64,000 bases of DNA from Novipirellula caenicola. Lineage in GTDB: Bacteria > Planctomycetota > Planctomycetia > Pirellulales > Pirellulaceae. Location: NCBI RefSeq assembly GCF_039545035.1, contig NZ_BAABRO010000002.1, forward strand, positions 682,001 to 746,000, given 5' to 3'. Positions 43,366 to 51,368 of this stretch are shown here, piece after piece. The notes under the pieces are model-generated. The model worked only from the letters and a program-made list of their open reading frames with translations, searched no databases and had not been told where the DNA came from. Every line of letters starts with the position of its first letter. Position 1 is the first letter of the stretch. The translations under genes were made by a program, and so were the position numbers.

Positions 43366-44220
43366 ATGAATGCCCTCGAACCCAATTTGAAGAAACGTCC
43401 CGAGTTCATCAACGTTCGCGTTCGTCGCCAAGACGCTCCGGGGAAAGAACCCTACTGGGAACTTCACAAGATCAAGTACGAACCCGAATTGAACGTGATC
43501 AGCGTGTTGCAGCGGATCGCTGCTCAGGCCAAGACGTCCGACGGCAAAAAGGTCAATCCAGTCGCGTGGGATTGCGGATGCCTCGAAGAGGTTTGCGGCG
43601 CATGCACGATGGTCATCAATGGCCGTGTACGACAAAGCTGCAGTGCGTTGGTGGATCGCCTGCTGGCGGAAAACGGTGACGAACTTGTGCTCGAACCGAT
43701 GAGCAAGTTTCCGGTCATCCGTGACCTGCAAGTCGACCGAGAACGTCTGTTCCACAACTTGTCGCGAGTCAAGGCTTGGGTGCCGGTGGACGGCTATTAC
43801 GACATGGGCCCCGGCGAACGGGTATCACGCGAAGACCAAGAACGAAACTATCCACTGAGCCAATGCATGAGCTGCGGTTGCTGTTTGGAAGCTTGCCCGC
43901 AATTTTTGAAGGTGGAACCGGAACGGAAAGAGGGGGAATCGGACGAAGCCTACCAAGCACGCAAGGATGCCGAATTCGACGAGAGCTTTGTCGGCCCGCA
44001 TGCGATCTCGCAAGCGATGCTATTCAACAACCACCCCACCGGAAAAACGCTTGCCGATGAACGCCTTGAAGCGCTCACCGGACCAGGCGGGATCCAGGTC
44101 TGTGGCAATGCTCAGAACTGCGTGGCGGTATGCCCGAAAGAAATTCCGCTGACCACGTCGATTGCCAGAACAGGCCGTGCCACCACGCTGTACGCGATCC
44201 GCAAGTGGTTTGAAAAATAA
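43366..44220 (+). CDS. sdhB: Succinate dehydrogenase iron-sulfur subunit
   Basis: 284 residues. The [2Fe-2S] ligands are in CGCLEEVCGACTM...C (about 66-88). The [4Fe-4S]/[3Fe-4S] ligands are in CMSCGCCLEACPQF and CGNAQNCVAVCPKEI. An acidic insert of about 30 residues (ERKEGESDEAYQARKDAEFDE) sits between the two C-terminal cluster motifs. It passes electrons from SdhA to the membrane heme subunit. It starts 158 bases after sdhA and ends the operon. Confidence 0.95.
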   Translation: MNALEPNLKKRPEFINVRVRRQDAPGKEPYWELHKIKYEPELNVISVLQRIAAQAKTSDGKKVNPVAWDCGCLEEVCGACTMVINGRVRQSCSALVDRLLAENGDELVLEPMSKFPVIRDLQVDRERLFHNLSRVKAWVPVDGYYDMGPGERVSREDQERNYPLSQCMSCGCCLEACPQFLKVEPERKEGESDEAYQARKDAEFDESFVGPHAISQAMLFNNHPTGKTLADERLEALTGPGGIQVCGNAQNCVAVCPKEIPLTTSIARTGRATTLYAIRKWFEK

Positions 44221-44241
44221 CCCGCGATCGCCGCGTCTGCG

Positions 44242-44688
44242 TTACGCCAGCACTGGCGTCGAGTGGACCATCAATCGCTTGTGATCACGCACCACACGCA
44301 TGAACTCGTCCTCATGCACCGGTTTGCGAATGTAATCGTGGACACCAAGGGCATTGCATCGCTGGCGAATGCACTCATCTTCGTTCGCCGTCAAAACCAC
44401 CGTGGTCAGCGCGTCGGTGTTGACGTCGCTGTTTTGCAACAACTCGATCACATCGATTCCCGAGCCGTCGGGTAGATTGAGATCGAGCAACAGCAGATCC
44501 GGTCTTGGTGCACGTGCGAAGACCCCTTCTTGTCGCAAAAATTTGATCGCTTCGCTGACACACCGCACCAACGTCAATCGGTGATGAACCTGGCTACGGC
44601 GAAGTGAATGAATCGTAACACGTGCATCCATTAGGCCATCCTCGACCAACAAGATCTCCATCGGCTTGAAACGTGAGCCTGAATGCAT
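44242..44688 (-). CDS. Single-domain response regulator (Rcp1-like)
   Basis: 148 residues from ATG 44688, with GGAG 9 bases upstream; a TTG at 44703 is the only longer alternative. Receiver domain features: acidic pair in ILLVEDGLMDA, phosphoacceptor Asp in LLLLDLNLPDGSG (about 68), Thr in VVLTANED and Lys in DYIRKP. There is no output domain. The LVEDxxxDARVTIHSL start is typical of Rcp1-type receivers, which relay phosphate from a histidine kinase not encoded here. It lies just downstream of the hemerythrin-like gene on the same strand. Confidence 0.9.
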   Translation of the reverse strand: MHSGSRFKPMEILLVEDGLMDARVTIHSLRRSQVHHRLTLVRCVSEAIKFLRQEGVFARAPRPDLLLLDLNLPDGSGIDVIELLQNSDVNTDALTTVVLTANEDECIRQRCNALGVHDYIRKPVHEDEFMRVVRDHKRLMVHSTPVLA

Positions 44689-44725
44689 GGAAAAAAGCTC
44701 CAATATTTAATCTTGTGAAACGGGT

Positions 44726-45208
44726 TCAACCCGCGTGATGCGAATTCTCGATCAATCCATTCTCGGCTTGCTCGTGCTCTTGCAATTTTGCGTCAAACGC
44801 CTGAGTTTGATCAACCAGCTCTTGGACACAAGCCGCAATCGCACCTCGATACTGAAGCTCTTCGGCTTTCTCGATCAATTCGCTTAATTGTAAGTACAGG
44901 GAACAATGCTGGGCCATTATTTTTTCGGCCGCATTCACTTTACACGAACTAAACTCGGGTGCGACTTCGATATACCCGTAGGCCTCTTCAAGGGCAAACT
45001 GCAGAGCCATCTTATCTCGAAGCTCATTCAACAACCGAACTAAATCTCGCGTGACATGGGAAGGCTGTTCCACGTCTTCACAAATTTGACGCACATGGTG
45101 AAGCGTATGCCAAAATTCAGGATGACTCTCTTTAATCTCCTGAAGAAAAGCGGAATTGACCACGAGCGTCTTCTTCGCTGAACTGACGGTCGATACGACT
45201 GTAGCCAT
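44726..45208 (-). CDS. Hemerythrin-like helical protein
   Basis: 160 residues from ATG 45208. The spaced His and Glu residues suggest a four-helix hemerythrin/HHE-type fold: HPEFWHTLHH near 29, FALEEAYGYIE near 84, AQHCSLYLQLSE near 115 and LQEHEQAENGLI near the end. Such proteins bind a di-iron centre and may sense oxygen or redox state. It precedes a single-domain response regulator 37 bases downstream, so the two may form a small signalling unit. The ligand set is incomplete by eye, so metal binding is likely but not certain. Confidence 0.7.
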   Translation of the reverse strand: MATVVSTVSSAKKTLVVNSAFLQEIKESHPEFWHTLHHVRQICEDVEQPSHVTRDLVRLLNELRDKMALQFALEEAYGYIEVAPEFSSCKVNAAEKIMAQHCSLYLQLSELIEKAEELQYRGAIAACVQELVDQTQAFDAKLQEHEQAENGLIENSHHAG

Positions 45209-47204
45209 GGAAAGCCTCCGTGAATGTGAACAACGCGACGGCATAGGGTGAGAATAGGTGCAGGTATGACACGGAGCAGAAGAAACGTGTTCCCGCATTG
45301 CCGCTTCGTAAATTTTAACCGCCCGCGAAGAGCAGGGTCAAGCATTTCGCGACTTTCGGCTCACCCGGGGCAACTTTCCTCCCTCCCCCCGACAGAACGG
45401 AATGCACAAAAATCCCCTGTTTCGCCGAACCAACGCCGCAAAACCCCTCGCAAGTGGCAGCCGTGACCCCTCAGGCAACATCGTTTTGATCGCGACGCTT
45501 TATGGCGATCGGGGACTGGCTGATTAGACTCGCTTGGACGCGAGGAAGACGAACCTACGGACCGCGGATTCGGATGCGAACCAAGCGATCGCGAGTGTGT
45601 TGCGATGAAACGCGGACAGTCGACACGCTCCGCTGCACAGAATCGCAACCAAGGACTTCGCCGTTGCAGTCGCTCGCGGCGTCAATGCGGCGCCGTCGCC
45701 TGTAAATGGGTCGGTGTGAACTGCTGGATCACTACGTGCGGAACGTTTGCTTGCTGTGCCTGAAGGTGTTTCGCAGGCCCAAAAAAGCCAGTCAGTTTGC
45801 GGATATCCGCACCTCCATCGCAACCCATCTTTGTTACAAAACATGTAACGACAAACCTCGCGTGGGGTACACGTCATGTGATGCACAATGTTGCGATGCA
45901 GTGTGTTGACGGAAGCCACTTACAAGCAGACCAGAGGGTAGATCAACCGACCGACAAACAACAGACACACGTCGGGCTTAGCGGCGACCGACGCACTCAC
46001 GATCAACCGACTTCCCTGTCGCATCACCGCACTTGCATGACCGTACTTGCATGACCGCACAGTATCACCAACCAAAGAACCGTTGATGAACGACAGATAT
46101 AGCACCGCGGACACATTTATAGCGAGTGGCTTGCTGCTTGGGTTGGCATTCACGAAAAAAAATTTCACCATCAACAAAACCCAATTTAATGACGCTATGC
46201 TTTAGTGACGCCGCAGGATCGTGAGGTGACGACCATGCCGCCACAACCATTGCCATCGTTGTTTGACACGCTGACGAACCGCACTCGGATTCACGGCCGA
46301 ATAAACACAATCATGATTGATAAAAAACGACACGCTCGCGCTGCTAGCTTTCATGTTCTAAGTAACGCTGATCGCGAATCTTTGTCATCAAAGCATGACT
46401 GCACCCAGGGTCGTCATGTCAACACATGCAGTTCGGTTTTGAATGCACTTCGTCCCACGGATCAAGCGAACTCTGTAGAGCATACAATCCAAAAAAAAGT
46501 TTGTGTGATCAACACGTGTATTTTGCGGAACTTTCGTCATCATCAGCGGTGTCTCTTCAAAACTCTTTCCGGATTGTTGTTGACATGGCGAGCGAGTGTC
46601 GCCACATTCACGCTCGATCTGAACGTTGACTTAACATCACTGATCAACACGACGATTAAGAGTTGCTTGCACATGACTTTTCTTAAACAATTTGTCCGAC
46701 AGCTCTTGATGCAGCGTCAGAATGATCTAAGTATACTTGTCACTCGGATCACCCCTTATCGACCACAACTAATCACTAGCAGGGTTGCCTAGAACCATCA
46801 AACAAAGCGAAGGACTTAGCGTTGCGTTGATGTGTTTGAATCACCCCTTACTTCGAAATCCAACTCAGATAACTACGTACCCCGAATGAATCAGGGTATC
46901 GCAAATCGTTAAGAAGGAACCTAACGACAAGCAATTGGGAGCTTCCACTGATGGATCGATTGCGAAATGAGTCGCCCACAACTCATGTACATGGATGTCG
47001 CTCCCATTTTTTTACTGTTTCGTTGCGTTGAATCGAAATCGTTTACGGCTTCATTGTTATTCAACACGACAGACGCACGATCGATTGGCGAAGGATCACC
47101 AACCGACCCGAACGTCGAATAGTAAATCGCGAAGCTGGCGGCGCACGACGCAATGCCAGCTCGCGTTTTTTTTTGCCGCGACGTCTCTCTACCGGCGTCT
47201 CACT
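45209..47204. other. Roughly 2 kb gene-poor region with palindromes
   Basis: No frame here has recognisable domains; the longest (about 195 codons, near 46.2-46.8 kb on the plus strand) has atypical composition and no plausible start signal. The sequence seems lower in G+C than its surroundings from about 45.8 kb. Perfect palindrome GCGGATATCCGC (45799-45810), hairpin GTTACA-AAACA-TGTAAC (45833-45849), and a tandem ACTTGCATGACCG repeat (about 46030-46056) are visible. It could contain a non-coding RNA, decayed genes or a long regulatory region; nothing more can be claimed. Confidence 0.45.
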
Positions 47205-48986
47205 CTACAATCGCGGCTTCGCTGGCACGACTGAATCTTGCCACGGCGCAAACCCTTCGATCTGTGTCTTGCGGCGAAATACCCGTGTGCCACATGTCAC
47301 GTACAGCGTCTTTGCATCCGGTCCCGCGAACACGCAATTGGACAAACGGCCTTGCGAATGCGGCCGGTCGATGATGACATGCACACGTCCCGGTTGATCA
47401 AACACTTGCACCCCAAGCGATGATGCAACCAATAGTGAACCGTCTTTGGCCATCGTGACGCCATCGGCTCCGGTATTCAACTCATCCTGGGGTTGGTGAA
47501 CGTAGTAGTACGGCTGACCAAATGACAATTTTCCGGGTTGCTCGATCCGGTACGACCACACGTAACGGCCCACCGCATCGACCACCACTAAGAAACGTTT
47601 ATCGGGCGTCACGGCAATGCCGTTGGGCTTGCCGGGTATCGCGTCTGACTTGCCGCCGGCGACCACGGCCGGCTTGCCGCCGTGAGGCAGGTACCAAACC
47701 GCAGGCTTCAAGGGGTCCGTGAAATAGATTCCATCGTCAAGCACGACAAGGTCGTTGCAGCCGACGTCTGATGCAATCACGGTTTGCGTTCCATCGGGTG
47801 CAATCCGCGAGATCTTTCGCTCGCCGTTTCGCGCCGCGTACAAGTTGCCTTTGGCATCGAACATCAACCCGCTGACTCCGCTGATGCCATCGACGAATTT
47901 CGAGGCACCTTTGCCATCGGCGTTGACCTTCCATATCTCTCCGGCCGGGCCGTCAACGAAATAGACGCTACCATCGGGCGCAACCGCGGGGCCTTCGGTA
48001 TAGCGATGCCCCTGGCTCACCAGTTCCCATGTCTCGCCGGGAATCAAACGATCTTTTAATTCGGGATGCTCGCCGATGTTGACCTCGATCGGCTTGTCAA
48101 CGTCTTGCCAAAGCCAACGCAACGCATCCGGCATGATCGCCGCACCGTGCTTGCCATTGTGACCTCCGTCACCCCACTGGTTCTTGACTTGATACCCGGC
48201 CCACTGCAGCGCCGAGAGCATGGTTTGATTGGCGTTCCACCAACTGCCGCCGTAGATGTCGAGATCGTTGCGACCGTCTTGTAAAAAGACACGAAGCGGC
48301 TTCGGTTCGGTCTTGCGAACGAGCGTTGGATACTCGTTACCGCCACGCAATCCCACGTACGTCCCAACCGTGCTGAAGACGCGGCGGAATTGATCGGGTC
48401 GATGCCATGCAACTCCAAATGCGGCAATCGCGCCGCTGCTGCTGCCGCCGATCCCCCTCAAATTTGGATCGTCCGTGATGTTGTATTTTTGCTTGACGAC
48501 CGGCAACAATTCGTCAATTAAAAACGTGGCGTAGCGATCGCTGACGCTGTCGTATTCGTAACTGCGATTGAAACGCGACTGCGCGTCATCACCGCCCGGC
48601 ACGATACCGGGGTTGACCATCACCGCGATCGTAACGGGCATGTCGCCTTTGTGAATCAAGTTGTCAAACACGACCGGCACTCGCCAATTCCCATTCCGCT
48701 TGAAGTACCCACCACCGTCTTGAAACACCATCAACGCCGCAGGCTTGTCGGCATCGTATTGAGCGGGAACGTAGACGAAATAGTCACGCTCGGTTCCGGG
48801 GAACACCCGACTGCTTGTGAAGCGATACGACTCGACACGGCCTTCGGGAACGCCGGGTTGGGTTTGCGAGTCGGGGTGTAGCGGATACGACTCGGCAGCT
48901 AGCGCGGGGGTTGCCGCAATCAGCAGAACCAGAAACAGAATTCGCCCTAGAATGGGGCCTGGGAAAGCGACCACTGTTTTTCGCAT
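47205..48986 (-). CDS. Exported esterase-SMP-30/gluconolactonase fusion
   Basis: 593 residues from ATG 48986, opening with a signal peptide (ILFLVLLIAATPALAAES). The first about 300 residues are an alpha/beta hydrolase of the esterase D type: nucleophile in GIGGSSSGAIAAFGVAW, Asp in FLQDGRNDLD and His in GDGGHNGKHGA. The second half is a six-bladed SMP-30/gluconolactonase propeller (WELVSQGHRYTEGPAVAPDGSVYFVDG..., PNGIAVTPDKRF, ADGVTMAKDGSLLVAS). Probably a periplasmic sugar-lactone/ester hydrolase. A longer frame to 49115 would overlap the divergent promoter region. Confidence 0.9.
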   Translation of the reverse strand: MRKTVVAFPGPILGRILFLVLLIAATPALAAESYPLHPDSQTQPGVPEGRVESYRFTSSRVFPGTERDYFVYVPAQYDADKPAALMVFQDGGGYFKRNGNWRVPVVFDNLIHKGDMPVTIAVMVNPGIVPGGDDAQSRFNRSYEYDSVSDRYATFLIDELLPVVKQKYNITDDPNLRGIGGSSSGAIAAFGVAWHRPDQFRRVFSTVGTYVGLRGGNEYPTLVRKTEPKPLRVFLQDGRNDLDIYGGSWWNANQTMLSALQWAGYQVKNQWGDGGHNGKHGAAIMPDALRWLWQDVDKPIEVNIGEHPELKDRLIPGETWELVSQGHRYTEGPAVAPDGSVYFVDGPAGEIWKVNADGKGASKFVDGISGVSGLMFDAKGNLYAARNGERKISRIAPDGTQTVIASDVGCNDLVVLDDGIYFTDPLKPAVWYLPHGGKPAVVAGGKSDAIPGKPNGIAVTPDKRFLVVVDAVGRYVWSYRIEQPGKLSFGQPYYYVHQPQDELNTGADGVTMAKDGSLLVASSLGVQVFDQPGRVHVIIDRPHSQGRLSNCVFAGPDAKTLYVTCGTRVFRRKTQIEGFAPWQDSVVPAKPRL

Positions 48987-49065
48987 GTGTGGTTCCTTGG
49001 CAAGTTGTTGGAGGGAGATGGAGGGAGGGTTGTCTTTGCTTGACATCCCATGATAATCAAAAGCG

Positions 49066-49836
49066 ATGATACCACTACGCGACAGCATACCGAGCCGCAC
49101 GATACCCGTGATCAATTACCTGATCATTGTGTTATGCACAGCTTCGTTTATGGCCCAATTGGTGTCCGAGGGCCGTGGCGGCCGAATCGCCGAACGCTAT
49201 GGCATGGTGCCCGCGCGATTGTCCAACGCTGATGTCGATCCCGTGATCAGCGAACGCGTCGGCATCCAAACTCCGTTTGGGATCGAAGTCCGTACGATCA
49301 CCCGCGAACTAGCGCCGTCGCCGATTCCGGCATGGATGACGTTGCTTACTTGCATGTTTCTGCATGGCGGTTGGATGCACTTTCTTGGCAACATGTGGTT
49401 TCTGTACATCTTTGGCGACAACGTCGAAGACCGGTTGGGGCACTTCGGTTACGCGTTGATGTATCTCGGTACGGGGATCGCAGCGTCGCTGTCCCATTTC
49501 ATTACCGATCCTGCTAGCCCGATGCCGACGATTGGCGCAAGCGGTGCGATCGCGGGGGTGATGGGGGCCTACGCATGGCTGTATCCACATGCCAAAGTCC
49601 AAGCGTTGATCCCGTTGATCATCATCTTTTACGTGATCGTGGTGCCGGCCCCCTTGTTCTTGGGAATATGGTTCGCGCTGCAAACGTACAGCGGCATCAG
49701 CGCGGTGGCCGGTGGTGCGGCAACCGGCGTTGCATGGTGGGCCCATATCGGTGGATTTGCCGCTGGGGCGCTATCAGCGGTCGCGATCGGACGAACGCCG
49801 CTTGGACACGAAGCGGTCACCGAGCGACGGTTCTGA
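49066..49836 (+). CDS. Rhomboid family intramembrane serine protease
   Basis: 256 residues with about six transmembrane helices. The catalytic Ser is in GASGAIAGVMGAY (about 158) and the catalytic His in WWAHIGGFAAG (about 227). The L1 loop motif MFLHGGWMHFLGNMWFLYIFGDNVE is typical of this rhomboid class. It cleaves membrane proteins within transmembrane segments; the substrate is unknown. Divergent from the esterase fusion. Confidence 0.95.
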   Translation: MIPLRDSIPSRTIPVINYLIIVLCTASFMAQLVSEGRGGRIAERYGMVPARLSNADVDPVISERVGIQTPFGIEVRTITRELAPSPIPAWMTLLTCMFLHGGWMHFLGNMWFLYIFGDNVEDRLGHFGYALMYLGTGIAASLSHFITDPASPMPTIGASGAIAGVMGAYAWLYPHAKVQALIPLIIIFYVIVVPAPLFLGIWFALQTYSGISAVAGGAATGVAWWAHIGGFAAGALSAVAIGRTPLGHEAVTERRF

Positions 49837-49899
49837 TTCCTGCCTACGAGATTCGCGAGTCGTCGAAAAAAGGCATTGGCGAAATCAATGCGACGAACA

Positions 49900-49922
49900 A
49901 AACTCGTGGCGAGTTTCGCTAC
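49900..49922 (-). repeat. REP-like hairpin downstream of rhomboid gene
   Basis: On the minus strand: GTAGCG then stem AAACTC/GAGTTT with loop GCCAC; the plus strand ends in CGCTACC. Same design as the 6 kb units, in the short gap between convergent genes. Confidence 0.75.
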
Positions 49923-49959
49923 CTTGGTTTGCCTCGATTTCATCTACGATAACGATGCG

Positions 49960-51309
49960 TTAGCCGAGATTCTTCAGCACACCGTTGCTGTCGCCAAACT
50001 TGTCCGCCTTGACGCCCATCTCTTGCAGCATCCATAGATACAGATTGCACAGCGGCGTGTGATTTTCGTAGCGGATGTGACGCCCTGTTTGAATCCGGCC
50101 ATTGCCATTGCCGGCCAACAAAATCGGCAAGTCATCGTGATTGTGCCGATCCCCGTCACTGATCCCGCTGCCGTAAACCAACATGCAATGGTCCAAGAGC
50201 GTTCCATCGCCTTCGCTGATCGAACTCAACCGCTTGAGCAGGTAGCCAAATCGATCAATATGGTATCGATTGATCTTGGCAATCTGTGCCTGCTTGTGTT
50301 CACTTTTGCCATGATGCGACAATTCATGATGGCCCTCTTTGACGTCAATGTCGGGATAGCTTCGATTGCTGCCGGCATTGGTAAACATGAACGAAATGAT
50401 TCGTGTGCTGTCGGTTTGAATCGCAAGCGTGATCATATCCATCATCAATTCGGAGTGCTCCTTTAACTCTTGTGGCACCCCGCTGGGTCGAGGGTAGTCG
50501 GGGACTCCATCCTCCGAAATACGCAGTCGTTCGGCACCCGCCAACCGCTTTTCGACATCACGGACGGCGTACAAGTATTCGTCCAATTTTCGTCGATCGA
50601 TTTCGGGAAGTGTCTTGTGCAGTTGCTTGGCATCTTCGAGCACAAAATCGAGCACACTTTTTCGGTACTTCTCACGAACGCTTTTCGCTCGGCGAGTTTC
50701 TTTCGTCGTTTGTCCGGCGAACAGCCGATCGAACACGGCGCCGGGATCCACTTCTTTGGCCATCGGATTGGTCGGACCTCGCCACGACATGTTCGATGCG
50801 TACGCACAGCTGTAACCGCTGTCGCAATTGCCTGCTTGCGCACTTGCTTCGAGTCCGAGTTCGAGCGAACCGAATCGCGATTGACCGCCAATCTGTTCCG
50901 CCGCCACTTGGTCGACCGAGACACCGTTTTGGATATCCGCGCCGTTAGTCTTTTTAGGATGAGCTCCGGTTAGAAACGCAGCGACGCTGCGCGCATGATC
51001 GCCGCCACCGTCACCATGCGACCGAGCGCCATCAAGCGTCAAACCTGTCAACACATTGAATTTCGATCGATGTTCGGCCAACCGCTGCAACGTCGGCGTC
51101 ATCGTGTACTTGTCGCCTCCTTCGATCGGTTTCCAATCCGGCATGTGCATCCCGTTGGGAACGTAGAAGAAGCCCATCCTGAGCGGGACGTCCGCAGGAT
51201 TGGATGTCGCCGCCAACAACCGCGTCGATGACATCGAATCCAATAACGGAAGTGCCATCGAGGCGCCCATGCCGCGTAACAGCGTTCGTCGCGAAAGTGA
51301 TTTCAACAT
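49960..51309 (-). CDS. DUF1552 protein with Tat signal
   Basis: 449 residues from ATG 51309. The leader LSRRTLLRGMGASMALPLLDSM is a twin-arginine-type signal. The rest matches DUF1552: PNGMHMPDW, HSDGGGDHARSVAAFLTGAHPKKT, LGLE, and the C-terminal YGSGISDGDRHNHDDLPILLAG and W.LQEMGVKADKFGDS. The fold is alkaline-phosphatase/sulfatase-like in related DUF1501 proteins. It lies downstream of the PSD-type gene and almost certainly acts with it; function unknown. A longer frame to 51483 overlaps that gene and lacks a leader. Confidence 0.9.
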   Translation of the reverse strand: MLKSLSRRTLLRGMGASMALPLLDSMSSTRLLAATSNPADVPLRMGFFYVPNGMHMPDWKPIEGGDKYTMTPTLQRLAEHRSKFNVLTGLTLDGARSHGDGGGDHARSVAAFLTGAHPKKTNGADIQNGVSVDQVAAEQIGGQSRFGSLELGLEASAQAGNCDSGYSCAYASNMSWRGPTNPMAKEVDPGAVFDRLFAGQTTKETRRAKSVREKYRKSVLDFVLEDAKQLHKTLPEIDRRKLDEYLYAVRDVEKRLAGAERLRISEDGVPDYPRPSGVPQELKEHSELMMDMITLAIQTDSTRIISFMFTNAGSNRSYPDIDVKEGHHELSHHGKSEHKQAQIAKINRYHIDRFGYLLKRLSSISEGDGTLLDHCMLVYGSGISDGDRHNHDDLPILLAGNGNGRIQTGRHIRYENHTPLCNLYLWMLQEMGVKADKFGDSNGVLKNLG

Positions 51310-51368
51310 TTTGGATCGCTTCTCGTTAAGTAGGGTGGGAACGTGTACGCTTGCAAAAACCAAGGTCG

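Noticed and set aside
44721-44733. CGGGT-TCA-ACCCG palindrome as a terminator
   Set aside because: It straddles the stop codon of the hemerythrin-like gene, has a 3-base loop and no T tract.
46205-46792. 195-codon frame in the gene-poor region
   Set aside because: Composition is rich in His, Cys and Thr with no recognisable motif, no ribosome-binding site and no partner; treated as chance.
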